From SG8-41 sp963699525 (GTDB lineage Bacteria; Pseudomonadota; Gammaproteobacteria; Burkholderiales; SG8-41), in assembly GCA_963699525.1 (NCBI GenBank), contig CAVOUI010000012.1, positions 425,739 through 489,738 on the forward strand: a DNA stretch of 64,000 nucleotides, written 5' to 3'. Within the stretch, counting starts at the first letter, position 1. Each line of letters starts with the position of its first letter. Under the pieces are notes generated by a model that saw only the letters and a list, made by a program, of their open reading frames with translations, was not told where the DNA came from and did no database searches. The position numbers were made by a program, and so were the translations under genes. This document shows, piece after piece, positions 46,415-55,373 of this stretch.

Positions 46415-46810
46415 ATGGCGGCACCGATGAGCGAGCAGGTATCGCAGGAGAAGAATGTCCTCGGCGGGCCGCTGCTCGCTTGCAGCTACGACCCGGTCAC
46501 CGGCTATTTCCGGGACGGCTGCTGCGCGACCCACGGCGAGCAGGACGTGTTCCACCTCGTGTGCGTGCGGGTCACGGCGGAGTTCCTCGAATTCTCGCGC
46601 AGCCGCGGCAATGATTTGTCCACGCCGCGCCCCGAGATGCGCTTCCGCGGGTTGAAGCCCGGCGACCGCTGGTGCCTGCACGTGCTGCGCTGGGTCGAGG
46701 CGTGGGAAGCGGGCCAGGCGCCGCGCGTCGTGCTGGAGTCAACCCACGAGCAGGTGCTCAAGTACGCGCCGCTCTCGGCGCTGAAGCGCCACGCCCTCGA
46801 CCTGCACTGA
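46415..46810 (+). CDS. DUF2237 family protein
   Basis: Small soluble protein of 131 residues. It matches the DUF2237 pattern: NVLGGPLLACSYDPVTGYFRDGCCATHGEQDVFHLVCVRV, then STPRPEMRFRGLKPGDRWCLHVLRW and a C-terminal ESTHEQVLKYAPLSALKRHAL. Function unknown. Two possible starts (46415 and 46427) differ by four residues. It is six bases after the BKACE gene and closes the + strand run. Confidence 0.85.
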   Translation: MAAPMSEQVSQEKNVLGGPLLACSYDPVTGYFRDGCCATHGEQDVFHLVCVRVTAEFLEFSRSRGNDLSTPRPEMRFRGLKPGDRWCLHVLRWVEAWEAGQAPRVVLESTHEQVLKYAPLSALKRHALDLH

Positions 46811-46980
46811 AGTGCAATGTCCGATTGAAACCGCAACCCAGAGCAGACGTCAAACACCTTGGTGAGCGGCGGGCTTATACCGGCGATCGATATGGCGCAG
46901 TGCTACTGGGCCGTCCGTTCCACATGGAGTTGGAAGACGCTACCCAGCGCGACGGGCAGACTCTATCTGAATACCGACAT
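46811..46980. other. Gap with no gene seen
   Basis: No credible gene, hairpin or repeat. Composition becomes less GC-rich here, which marks the left edge of the accessory stretch. Confidence 0.5.
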
Positions 46981-47616
46981 TCAAAAACCGATGGAGATGC
47001 CGATGCTAGCCACTGGGTAATACTTGTACTTGCTGATCGTGTCGTCCAGCGAAGCCTGCTGAGCCGCGACGCTATTCTGCAGAGACGCACACTGGGCTGG
47101 AGTTGCCGTCGGGCTGCAGTTGGCGGTCAGCGTCGACTTGGGGGAACCCTGGAATATGACGCCGATGTCGAAATAGAAATTTACACCCGCCCCGGCGACA
47201 TTGCCGTAGCCGAAACCGAGATAAGGCGCCGTCTTTTTGCCGGGCTTGATCGTGCCAGTCAGATTTCCAACAGAGCTCGCAGCGCCACTGACGGGAACGC
47301 CGGTAACGTCGACTTTGTTGTCGCCGCTCGTAATACCGCCCGTAATGCGGAATGGTCCCAGCAGGCTCCAGTCGAGCAGCCCGCTCACGCTTGAAATCTT
47401 GAGTTTGCCGTTGTAATTGACATCGGTCGTATTCACGTCGACGCTGTAGTTGTCGAGCCACGAGTAGCCAACGCGCGCACTTAGCGTCGGCGCGATACCA
47501 AAGCCGAAATCGGCGCCCAAGCCGTTCGTACCCGCACGCACTCCGATACCAGCCGCACCCGCGGAGCAGGCTGCAGTAATAGCCAATGTGAACGAAATGA
47601 TCTTGCTGAGTTTCAT
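46981..47616 (-). CDS. Outer-membrane beta-barrel-like protein, unknown function
   Basis: A 211-residue exported protein. Signal peptide MKLSKIISFTLAITAACSAG is cleaved after SAGAAG. The rest is rich in alternating hydrophobic strands and ends in IGISIGF, a terminal-Phe signature of outer-membrane barrels. It resembles small OmpW/Omp25-like proteins but I cannot name a family. ATG 47616 has a GGAGG site. Codon use is less GC-biased than in the neighbouring catabolic genes. Confidence 0.72.
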   Translation of the reverse strand: MKLSKIISFTLAITAACSAGAAGIGVRAGTNGLGADFGFGIAPTLSARVGYSWLDNYSVDVNTTDVNYNGKLKISSVSGLLDWSLLGPFRITGGITSGDNKVDVTGVPVSGAASSVGNLTGTIKPGKKTAPYLGFGYGNVAGAGVNFYFDIGVIFQGSPKSTLTANCSPTATPAQCASLQNSVAAQQASLDDTISKYKYYPVASIGISIGF

Positions 47617-48053
47617 TGTGGCCTCCATATCGCCAAGGCGGACTGGTTCGGCATTGTCCACACGAAGGCGCCATATCTCAAATAACTTGGGCACGTATTT
47701 GCGCGCTATCGTGTCATTCTTCACATCTTTCCGGTTCGTCGCCGGGCTCAAGCTCCAGGAGCTTCAGCAGCTAGACGAGAACGAACCCAGCCTCGAGGTA
47801 CCCCCATGGGCGTTCAGGCGCAAACGCTGGGCGCATACAACAACCGCGCGAAGCGGGGTCTGTGCAGCAACCTGTCTTTGAATGCGTGAGCTGGTCCTGG
47901 CGGCTGCAGGGCACCAGCGTCGGGCATTTGATCATCGGGATCGAGTCTCTGGGGTCGGACCACGCCACGTCTATGTAATCTCGGCAGTAGTCTGCCGGAG
48001 AAAGGCGTATTCCGGACTTAGAATGCTACTTTCGTGCCCCCTATTAGACAAAT
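47617..48053. other. Gap with no gene seen
   Basis: Divergent 437-bp region between two outer-membrane-type genes. Short open frames exist but have no coding character or ribosome sites. It should contain promoters for both sides; I cannot place them with confidence. Confidence 0.45.
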
Positions 48054-49211
48054 TTGAAATCAAGATCCTATTTATTGCTGATGGTGATGTCGCTTTCTTG
48101 CGCGGAGGTGCGCAGCGAGATCACTGGCCCGCCGATCGTGGACAACAATTACAACCTGGATCTGCGGCAAGGTCCCATCTTGGGTTCGGCCCGGCAAGTC
48201 GCGTTGGGCGGGGCTTACATCGGGGTGGCCGAAGGCATCACCTCCCTTAATTCCAATCCCGCAGGTGTGGCGTTTCGCCTGGAACGTTCAACAACAAAAT
48301 TTGATTGGGACTGGACCGCCGGCCTGAGCGACTTGAAAAGCAAAGACTTCGACAACAACGGCCAATCACCGCCAGACTACAAGGATCACCACATACGTTC
48401 CCTCGGACTGATGGGCCAATATGGGCCTTGGGGAGTAGGCATATTGAATAACGCCGAAATCCTCGCCCTTAATGGCCCCGACGGTCAGCAAAATGAATAT
48501 GTCTTGAGTGTCACCTCCCTGGCATTGGGCCGGCAGTTTTTGGATCGTGAATTGACAATGGGTGTCGGGTTGCGTGCCACGATGGCCAAGCTGCGCACCA
48601 AGACATTTGACACGTCGCTCGGGAAACTCTCCGGCATCGGTTGGGAGATGGGCGGCGTGTGGAATCCGGAACGCGGACCCTTCCGGTTCGGCGCTACTTA
48701 TTCCTCATCCATCAGTTCCAATCAGTCACTTAATAATACGGGGGGCACCCCAGTGACCGTTAACGGCCTGATCATTCCACAACAACTGATTTTGCCCGCG
48801 AGATTTGGAGTGGGCGTGTCCTATGCGGTCGAGTCGGCGCCGTTCTGGAAAAATCACAAATGGTTAGTGGCCGCGGATTTGCTCGTCACCGAGTCCAGCG
48901 AGAATGCGGTGGGCGTGGAATCGGTGTTGGCCCAGAAAATACAACCCGTCGGCACTCATAACACCACCAGCGTTCGGCTGGGGTCGGAGCTCGAAACAAT
49001 TCCGGGCCGGTTGCGGCTCCGATTGGGAAGTTATTACGAGCCGTCCAATTACGAAGGCGTACCGAGCCGGACGCATTTGACCGGCGGGTTTGAAGTCCGC
49101 ATGTTTCACAGCAAAATCTGGGGCGAACACGACTGGGGTCTCACCGTTACGGTTGATTCCGCACGGGACTACCTGAACATTCTTCTTTCGCTCGGCTTCT
49201 GGTATTTCTAG
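48054..49211 (+). CDS. Outer-membrane barrel-type protein, unknown function
   Basis: A 385-residue exported protein with N-terminal LLLMVMSLSCAEVRS signal. It carries the segment ARQVALGGAYIGVAEGITSLNSNPAG, which resembles the N-terminal region of PorV/FadL-type barrels, where an NPAG motif is typical. It ends in LLSLGFWYF, a terminal Phe as expected for an outer-membrane barrel. The TTG start at 48054 is chosen because it gives a complete signal peptide; ATG 48081 is an alternative. The base composition is clearly more AT-rich than the flanking catabolic genes. Confidence 0.72.
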   Translation: MKSRSYLLLMVMSLSCAEVRSEITGPPIVDNNYNLDLRQGPILGSARQVALGGAYIGVAEGITSLNSNPAGVAFRLERSTTKFDWDWTAGLSDLKSKDFDNNGQSPPDYKDHHIRSLGLMGQYGPWGVGILNNAEILALNGPDGQQNEYVLSVTSLALGRQFLDRELTMGVGLRATMAKLRTKTFDTSLGKLSGIGWEMGGVWNPERGPFRFGATYSSSISSNQSLNNTGGTPVTVNGLIIPQQLILPARFGVGVSYAVESAPFWKNHKWLVAADLLVTESSENAVGVESVLAQKIQPVGTHNTTSVRLGSELETIPGRLRLRLGSYYEPSNYEGVPSRTHLTGGFEVRMFHSKIWGEHDWGLTVTVDSARDYLNILLSLGFWYF

Positions 49212-49506
49212 CAGTCATTTCAGCCAAATAACATTTCCTATCTCGTCTCTGGCCGCAGAAATATCGAAATAGGCTGCAATCTCAAGGACGCACGAAGGTC
49301 CGCTTCTGGCCGCGAGCGGACGTGATTCAGATCGTCAGCTTCCGACCCATTGTGGCCTGTCACGTCTCCCGAAAGCAGCTGTTCGTTGGTTTTCGGACTA
49401 GCTGGCCAGGTTCAATGATTCGAAATTAGAGCCTGGCACTTTTGATTGCGCCCTATAATGCTTTCTCCATCGTCCACCAATGAAGGCCACCAAAGGGAGA
49501 GCACTC
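49212..49506. other. Gap with one hairpin, no gene seen
   Basis: A 7-bp inverted repeat GTCCGCT/AGCGGAC (49298-49321) is the only structure noticed. No coding evidence. Confidence 0.4.
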
Positions 49507-50007
49507 ATGTCATCGAATATCCGCATCGGATCCATTGCACTCGCAAGCCTCTGCACGTGCGCGCTGGCATCGTCGGCGATCGCCGATCTGATTCCGCACA
49601 AGGATATTTCCGCCGACATGGCCATCACGATCGCGCAGACCACGATCGAGACCTGCAAGGCCAACGGCTATGCTGTCTCGGCGACCGTCGTCGGCCGCAA
49701 CGGCGAGATCATTGTCCAAGTGCGCGGCGACAACACCGGGCCACATACCATCGAGAACAGCTTTCGCAAGGCTTACACCGCGCGCACCTTCCGCGCCCCC
49801 TCGGGCGCCCTCGTGGAACGCTTGAAAAAAGACCCCTCGCTGGGCCTGATCCATCTCACCAACGTTATCGCCAATCAGGGTGCCCTGCCGATCAAGGTCG
49901 GCGAGGAGACCATCGGCGCGGCCGGCGCGTCCGGCGCGCCGGGCGGCGAGAAGGACGAAGCCTGCGTTAAGGCCGGCCTCGACAAAATAGCCGATCAGCT
50001 CAAATAA
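49507..50007 (+). CDS. Secreted GlcG/HbpS-family protein
   Basis: A 166-residue exported protein with signal peptide (IGSIALASLCTCALASSAIAD). The GlcG/HbpS (haem-binding-like) domain is recognised by ETCKANGYAVSATVVGRNGEIIVQVRGD, SFRKAYTARTF and a final GASGAPGGEKDEACVKAGLDKI. Members bind haem or small ligands, but the role is mostly unknown. ATG 49507 has an AAGGGAGA site; an earlier ATG (49480) would spoil the signal peptide. Confidence 0.88.
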   Translation: MSSNIRIGSIALASLCTCALASSAIADLIPHKDISADMAITIAQTTIETCKANGYAVSATVVGRNGEIIVQVRGDNTGPHTIENSFRKAYTARTFRAPSGALVERLKKDPSLGLIHLTNVIANQGALPIKVGEETIGAAGASGAPGGEKDEACVKAGLDKIADQLK

Positions 50008-50042
50008 AACGCTCCGTCCGGCAAGGCCAGCGGCGGCTGCGC

Positions 50043-50079
50043 AAAAGGGGCCAGCTTCGGAACTCGAGCCTGGCCCCTT
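50043..50079 (-). terminator. Hairpin terminator downstream of the HEPN gene
   Basis: A perfect 10-bp stem AAGGGGCCAG (50045-50054) with CTGGCCCCTT (50070-50079) and 15-base loop. On the minus strand it runs into TTTT (50043-50046). It lies between convergent genes and may act both ways. Confidence 0.6.
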
Positions 50080-50142
50080 AATATTCTCCTCTCCAGTTCA
50101 GCGCGTTGTTGGGCGTCCTTGCTGACACGTAAAGCACCTACC

Positions 50143-50847
50143 TCAGGCGGCTCTTATGCCGGAGATTTGCTTATCAATGTGCTGGACGAAGCGCTCAACC
50201 GCGGTGATCAGGGCCTCAATGTCACCCTTGGAAACGTTGATTTCGTCTCCATCCTTTGTCCTTCCGTTACGATGAACGATGTCGTGGCGAGTAGCGACTG
50301 CGCGGAAGATCTCTGCTGCGTCGGCAGGGAACTCGATGTCAAGTGTGGCGCGATACATTGGTTTGACGCGGTCCAGGTGATGCCATACGAGGTCGACGAG
50401 GTATGCCTTGGCTTTCCCTTCTATTTCTTCCATCGCCTTGAACACATCCGCGAGGGCTATCTTCTCCATTTGAAACTCAGGCGTGGTCTCGACAAACCGG
50501 CGCATGAGCTTGGAACTTGGAACGACTGAATTGATGAAAGCATCAGAAAGGTATGTCTCGAGGGCAGTGATCACATTGACATAGAGCAGTCGGTAAAGGC
50601 AACCGGATACAGGCGTATCTACCTTAGTTTCCAGCAGTTTCTCAATGTCTAGGATCGCTCCAGCGAAGTTGTTGTAATAACCCGTAATGCGAGCGATGTC
50701 GTCGGCCAATGATGCGAGCAGAGGTGCAACCCTGCTTCTCAGCCAGCTCTGACTTTGTACTGCAACCGAATGGGCATCTGCTTGCTGCGCAATCTGCGCA
50801 TTTGCCGATTGGATCGCGGCACTGGTGCCTGGTGGGAGGGAAGTCAT
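50143..50847 (-). CDS. HEPN-domain protein (RiboL-PSP-HEPN-like)
   Basis: A 234-residue, mostly helical protein. The C-terminal half carries RHDIVHRNGRT: Arg187-x4-His192 is the HEPN ribonuclease motif. The long helical N-terminus and the ETYLSDAFINSVV segment fit the large HEPN group often annotated RiboL-PSP/MAE_28990. No nucleotidyltransferase (MNT) partner is adjacent, so it is an orphan here. It could be a stand-alone RNase or part of a defence module, though there is no other sign of one. ATG 50847 has a GGAGGG site. Confidence 0.75.
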   Translation of the reverse strand: MTSLPPGTSAAIQSANAQIAQQADAHSVAVQSQSWLRSRVAPLLASLADDIARITGYYNNFAGAILDIEKLLETKVDTPVSGCLYRLLYVNVITALETYLSDAFINSVVPSSKLMRRFVETTPEFQMEKIALADVFKAMEEIEGKAKAYLVDLVWHHLDRVKPMYRATLDIEFPADAAEIFRAVATRHDIVHRNGRTKDGDEINVSKGDIEALITAVERFVQHIDKQISGIRAA

Positions 50848-51081
50848 TTGGTAGTGCGAGTCTCTTCAGGATAGTCGGTGATGGCCCCCGGACGCCCAAC
50901 TAGTATTAGTTGCCCGAAAAGGCGGTTTGCAAAGCGCCATTCTGCGCTGCCGAGCGTCGTACCTCAACCCGTTCAACGGGTTATCGAAGGGGAAGTACAA
51001 GAAAAGCCGGCCGCGCAATTGGAAGGGATCCCCAGCCAGGGGAGTCGCCGGTACGTCTCGAGGGACTTTCCGCCTGATCCT
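50848..51081. other. Gap with short hairpin, no gene seen
   Basis: The only structure is AACCCGT/ACGGGTT (50966-50982) with a three-base loop. It marks the return to GC-rich sequence before the Bug genes. Confidence 0.4.
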
Positions 51082-52047
51082 TTATTCGGGCTTGATGCCC
51101 GCGGCCTGGATGATCTTCCTCCACTTGGGGATCTCGCTCCGCAGCGCCTGCGCGAACTCGTCGGGACTGTTGCCAAGCGGCTCGGCGCCGGACTTGAGCA
51201 GGACGTTGCGCACGTCCGGCGTGCGTAAGCTCTCGAGGAGGGTCGAGTGGATGCGCGCGAGGACGGCCGGAGGCGTGGCGGCGGGCGCGAGCAGGCCTAC
51301 CCACGACGTGAGCTCGTAGCCGGGAACGCCGCCTTCCGCGATGGTAGGGACTTCCGGGAGCCCCGAGAAACGTCGGGCCGTCGTCACCCCCAGCACCCGC
51401 AACCGGTTCGCCTGCACGAGCGCGAGCGAGGCGGGCGCGGGCGCGAACGTCATGTGCGCGTGGCCGCCGACGGTGTCGGCCACCGCGGGCGCAGCGCCCT
51501 TGTACGGCACGTGGGTGATGTCGACCCGGGCGAGGCTCGTGAATTGCACCAGCGAGAGATGGTTCGAGGTGCCGACACCCGCCGAGGCCGAGATCAGCTG
51601 CCCCGGACGGGCGCGGGCGAGCGCGACCAGCTCCTTGACCGAGCGCGCCGGCAGCGACGGGTGCACGACCAGGAGATTCGGGGCGATGGTGGCCTGGCTC
51701 ACCGGCGCGAAATCCTTCAGCACGTCGTAGCCGAGCTTCGCGTAGAGGCTCGGGCCGATGGTGAGCGAGGTCGTGCCGATGAGCAGCGTGTAGCCGTCCG
51801 GCGCGGCGCGTGCGACCGATTCCGCCCCGATGTTGCCCCCGGCGCCCGCCCGATTGAGCACCACGACCGGCTGCTTCCACAGCTCGCTCATGCGGCTCGC
51901 CAGCGCGCGCGCGACCGGGTCCGTCGCGCCGCCCGCGGGAAAAGGCACGACCAGCGTCACCGTCTTTTCGGGATAACCCTGAGCCATCGCGGTCGCGCCG
52001 ACGGCTGCAAGGCAGAAGACAGAAGTCAGAAGGCGAAAAGGCTTCAT
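51082..52047 (-). CDS. Bug/TctC-family solute-binding protein
   Basis: Intact periplasmic TTT receptor of 321 residues with signal peptide (MKPFRLLTSVFCLAAVGATA, cleaved before QGYPEKTVTLVVPFPAGG). The usual Bug blocks are present: LNRAGAGGNIGAE, AAPDGYTLLIG, LISASAGVGTSNH, HVPYKGAAPAV, GVTTARR and PTIAEGGVPGYELTSWVG. Ligand is likely a carboxylate. It lies downstream of a second Bug gene on the same strand (92-base gap that contains a dispersed repeat). No transporter membrane genes nearby. Confidence 0.93.
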   Translation of the reverse strand: MKPFRLLTSVFCLAAVGATAMAQGYPEKTVTLVVPFPAGGATDPVARALASRMSELWKQPVVVLNRAGAGGNIGAESVARAAPDGYTLLIGTTSLTIGPSLYAKLGYDVLKDFAPVSQATIAPNLLVVHPSLPARSVKELVALARARPGQLISASAGVGTSNHLSLVQFTSLARVDITHVPYKGAAPAVADTVGGHAHMTFAPAPASLALVQANRLRVLGVTTARRFSGLPEVPTIAEGGVPGYELTSWVGLLAPAATPPAVLARIHSTLLESLRTPDVRNVLLKSGAEPLGNSPDEFAQALRSEIPKWRKIIQAAGIKPE

Positions 52048-52055
52048 GAAGTTCG

Positions 52056-52127
52056 CTCCCCTCCTCGGGCACTCCCACCACCCCGCCCGCTTGTGCGGGC
52101 ACCCCTCCTCGGGCAGGAGGGGAGCTC
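52056..52127 (-). repeat. Dispersed hairpin repeat between two Bug genes
   Basis: Hairpin CCCCTCCT-CGGGC-AGGAGGGG (52102-52122) with a flank that on the minus strand reads GCGGGCGGGGTGGTGGGAG. A second partial copy (CCCCTCCTCGGGCAC) lies at 52058-52072. The same hairpin and flank occur inside the amine oxidase gene at 58466-58513. Confidence 0.75.
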
Positions 52128-52139
52128 ACGCTCGTTCTG

Positions 52140-53108
52140 TTAATCGATCCGGGCGCCCGAACGCCGGATCACGTCGCCCCACTTGGCGTACTCGCTCCGA
52201 ATGAATGCGCCAAACTGCTCGGGCGTGCTGCTGACCGGCTCGGAGCCGATCGCGGCGGCCTTTTCCCGGAACGTCGGCGATGCGACGGCCTTGACGAGTT
52301 CCGCATTCAGCCGCGCCACGATCGGCTTCGGCAGGCCCACCGGCCCGACGATGCCGGTCCACGTCGTCGCCTCGTAGCCGGGCACGCCCGCCTCGGCAAC
52401 GGTAGGCACGTCCGGCAGCGCCGGCGTGCGCCGGGCGCTGGTCACCGCCAGCGCGCGCACCCGGCCCGATTTTGCGAACGGCGTGATCGAATTCGTGCTT
52501 TCCAGCATGAGCTGCACTTGCCCGGAGATGAGGTCGGCGATGCCGGCCGCCCCGCCCTTGTACGGGACGTGGACGATTTGCGTGCCGGTCATGAACTTGA
52601 AGAGCTCGAAGCCGACATGGCCGGGCGTGCCGTTGCCGGAGGACGCGTAGAAGAACTTGTCGGGGCTCTGCTTCGCGAGCGCGATTACGTCCTTCACGCT
52701 CTTGAATGGGGTGCCGGGACCGGCCGCGAGCAGCATCTGGCCGGTCGTCGTCTGCGAGATCGGCAGCAGGTCCTTCTCTATGTTCACCGGCGGCTTGCGC
52801 AGCATGTTGGGGCTGATCGCCATCGCGCCGATCATGCAGTAGCCAATGGTGTAGCCGTCAGGCGTGGCCCTCGAGGTCAATTCCAGCCCCAGCTGCAGCG
52901 CGCCGCCCGGGCGGTTGTCCACGACGACCTGCTGCTTCATCTGGCTCGTGAGCTCGGCGGCGATCAGGCGCGCGACCGTGTCGGACGCGCTCCCGGGCGC
53001 CTGCGGCACGATCATCCGGATTGGGCGCGAAGGATAGCTTTGCGCAAGCGCCGCACCGCATACGAAGCAGGCGAGCGCAATAACGACGAGACGGTGCACG
53101 GGCGACAT
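52140..53108 (-). CDS. Bug/TctC-family solute-binding protein
   Basis: Intact periplasmic TTT receptor, 322 residues. Signal peptide MSPVHRLVVIALACFVCGAA, mature start QSYPSRPIRMIVPQAPGS. Conserved blocks are VVDNRPGGALQLG, ATPDGYTIGYC, FFYASSGNGTPGHVG, HVPYKGGAAGI, VTSARRTPALPDVP and VAEAGVPGYEATTWTGIVGP. The start is set at the ATG at 53108, after a GGAGGAGT site; an upstream in-frame ATG would spoil the signal peptide. Possibly co-transcribed with the next Bug gene. Confidence 0.92.
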   Translation of the reverse strand: MSPVHRLVVIALACFVCGAALAQSYPSRPIRMIVPQAPGSASDTVARLIAAELTSQMKQQVVVDNRPGGALQLGLELTSRATPDGYTIGYCMIGAMAISPNMLRKPPVNIEKDLLPISQTTTGQMLLAAGPGTPFKSVKDVIALAKQSPDKFFYASSGNGTPGHVGFELFKFMTGTQIVHVPYKGGAAGIADLISGQVQLMLESTNSITPFAKSGRVRALAVTSARRTPALPDVPTVAEAGVPGYEATTWTGIVGPVGLPKPIVARLNAELVKAVASPTFREKAAAIGSEPVSSTPEQFGAFIRSEYAKWGDVIRRSGARID

Positions 53109-53197
53109 GACTCCTCCGCAATCGATGGTTCGACGCGAGCCTAGCACGAAGTGCGGACTTCGGTCGTCACTTGGGGTGGCTATGGTATTTTCCGGAC

Positions 53198-54035
53198 ATG
53201 CGGACGCAGCTCGTCTCCATTCCCACCGACACCGTTCCCCTGGAGGGAGCTTTCTACGAGCCCGACGCGGGAGACGCAGCCGGGGCGGTGCTGCTGTTTC
53301 ACGGCAACACGATGAATTTCTACGTGGGCGCGCCGCGCTTCCTGCCGCCGGTGCTGACGCGCCTCGGGCTCGCCTGCCTCGCGTTCAACCGCCGCGGGCA
53401 CGATGTCCTCAGCACGCGCAACAGCCGGATCGTGGAAGGCGGCGCGTTCCAGTCCAACGCGCGAGGCGATCGCGGACAACCGCATCGCGGCGGAGTGGCT
53501 CGCGGCGCGCGGCTTTCCGGCCCCGGTCGTGATCGGCCACAGCTACGGCGGCATGCTGGCGACGCGGCACGTCGTCGATCATCCGCGGACACCGGCGCTC
53601 GTGCTGCTTTCGGCGGGGCGCGGCGGCGCAGCGCGGGTCCGGCAGCCCGGCACGGAGCGGCTGTTCGCCATGGACCGCTTCGATGAGCTGCACGCCCGCG
53701 CCACGGAGCTGGTGAAAGCCGGGCGCGGCCGCGAGCTCCTGTTCATGCCGGGCTGGTGGTACGTGATCAGCGCGGAGAGCTTCCTCGACCGGATCGAGAC
53801 GGTGCCGGATACGATCGCGCTTGCGCCGCGGATCCAATGCCCGGTGCTCACCATTCGCGGGGACAGGGAAGACGCGCACCGCTACCCTGTGGAGGAATTC
53901 CAGCGCGCGGCCGGGGGACCGTGCCGGGTCGAGATCGTCTCCGACTGCGATCACTTCTACAACGGCAGGGAGGAGCTGGTCGCGGGCATCGTCGCGTCGT
54001 GGCTCGCCAAGGAGCTCGGCCTGCGCGAGGCATGA
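53198..54035 (+). pseudogene. Alpha/beta hydrolase, one frameshift
   Basis: Serine hydrolase of about 278 residues. The first frame gives MRTQLVSIPTDTVPLEGAFY and the oxyanion region LLFHGNTMNF, up to EGGAFQSN. Near 53457-53463 there is one extra base, after which REAIADNRIAAEWLAARGF continues. The nucleophile is in GHSYGGM, the acid probably in GDREDAH and the histidine in SDCDHFYNG. Small carboxylesterase or lactonase activity is likely. It ends four bases before a possible GTG of the kinase gene. Confidence 0.85.
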
Positions 54036-54062
54036 CGCGTGCATCTGTGGTTTAATAATTTG

Positions 54063-55373
54063 ATGCCTTCCCCGGAAAAAACCCAGCCCAATGAAGCTCA
54101 GGTTGACCTGAGCCTCCAGATCGGGAAGTACGAGGTCCAGAAGCTTATCGGCAAAGGCGCGACCGGCACCGTGTATCTCGCGAAGGACACGTTTTCCGGC
54201 AGGGAAGTCGCGCTCAAAACGATCGAGCCCGAAGTGTTCCGCGACCCCGAGTTCGGACCTGTCTACCGCCAGCAGTTCCTGAACGAGGCCTCGCTGGCGG
54301 GCAAGCTCCGGCATCCGCACATCGTGGCGATTCTCGACGCGGTGGTGCAGGAGCATTCCGGCTACATCGCGATGGAATACGTCGACGGTCACGACCTGTC
54401 GCGCCATACCCGGCCCGGGCAGCTGCTGCCGATTGCGGACGTCCTCCAGGTCGGCTTCAAGTGCTGCGGAGCGCTTGAGTACGCCTTCAGGGAGGGGATC
54501 GTCCACCGCGACATCAAGCCGGCGAACCTGCTGATCCGCGGGGGGAGCGACGTGAAGATCTCGGACTTCGGCGCGGCCTACTTGCGCAAGAGTCAGACCG
54601 TGCAGACCGCGGCGATGGGCTCGCCCTACTACATGTCACCCGAGCAGCTTCAGCGCCTGGAGCCCTCCTTCCACAGCGATATGTACTCGCTCGGCGTGGT
54701 GCTCTACGAACTGCTCACCGGCCAGCGGCCGTTCACGGCCGATAACATGGAGGCGCTGCGCCAGAAAATCCTGCAGCAACCTCCGGTTGCGCCCAGCGAT
54801 TTGCGCCGCGACCTGCCGAAGAAGATCGACGCCGTCCTCCTGCACGTACTCGCCAAGAAGCCCGGGCAGCGCTACTCGACTTGGTCCGAATTTGCGCTCG
54901 CGTTGTCGGGGGTCGCCGAGAAGTTGCCGCCGCTCGGCGTGATCCCCGACAGCGAGAAATACGTCGCGCTGAAGCGGGAACCGACGCTGGCGGGACTGTC
55001 CGACCTGGAGCTCTGGGAGCTCGCGCGAGCCGCGAACTGGGTGCGGGTTCCTCCCAATTCAACGATCATGCGCGAGAACGATAAGGGCCGGAAGCTGTTC
55101 TTCCTCGGCAAGGGGGAAGCGAAGGTCACTCGCTCGGGGCGCCTGCTCAACGTTATCCACGAGGGCGAGTGCTTTGGCGAAATGGCCTACATCCGCGACG
55201 GCGGCGCGCCGCGGACCGCGACAGTGGTGTCCGTTAAGGAGCTGCTGCTCGCCGAATTCGAGCCGGAGGCGCTCGCCCGAATGAGCGCCGGCGCGCAGCT
55301 CTTTCTCACCCGGGCGCTGGTGCGCAATCTCGCCGACCGCCTCGAGCTCGCGAACGCGAAGCCGGGCCGGTGA
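54063..55373 (+). CDS. Ser/Thr protein kinase fused to a cyclic-nucleotide-binding domain
   Basis: Cytoplasmic Hanks-type kinase of 436 residues without transmembrane segment. The glycine loop is IGKGATGTV, catalytic lysine K52 (VALKTIE), HRD-type loop VHRDIKPANLL (D150) and DFG 168-170; the activation segment MGSPYYMSPEQL follows. The C-terminal part (about 320-425) is a cNMP-binding fold: LFFLGKGEAKVTRSG, then EGECFGEMAYI with the phosphate-binding GE, and RTATVVSV. This suggests kinase activity gated by a cyclic nucleotide. Start ATG 54063 follows an AT-rich TTTAATAATTTG, which may be a -10 for a nearly leaderless transcript. The stop overlaps the next GTG. Confidence 0.9.
   Translation: MPSPEKTQPNEAQVDLSLQIGKYEVQKLIGKGATGTVYLAKDTFSGREVALKTIEPEVFRDPEFGPVYRQQFLNEASLAGKLRHPHIVAILDAVVQEHSGYIAMEYVDGHDLSRHTRPGQLLPIADVLQVGFKCCGALEYAFREGIVHRDIKPANLLIRGGSDVKISDFGAAYLRKSQTVQTAAMGSPYYMSPEQLQRLEPSFHSDMYSLGVVLYELLTGQRPFTADNMEALRQKILQQPPVAPSDLRRDLPKKIDAVLLHVLAKKPGQRYSTWSEFALALSGVAEKLPPLGVIPDSEKYVALKREPTLAGLSDLELWELARAANWVRVPPNSTIMRENDKGRKLFFLGKGEAKVTRSGRLLNVIHEGECFGEMAYIRDGGAPRTATVVSVKELLLAEFEPEALARMSAGAQLFLTRALVRNLADRLELANAKPGR

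Noticed and set aside
47617..48053. Short open frame (about 47588-47881) as a small gene
   Set aside because: No ribosome site, no signal or domain, and it overlaps the start of the outer-membrane protein gene.
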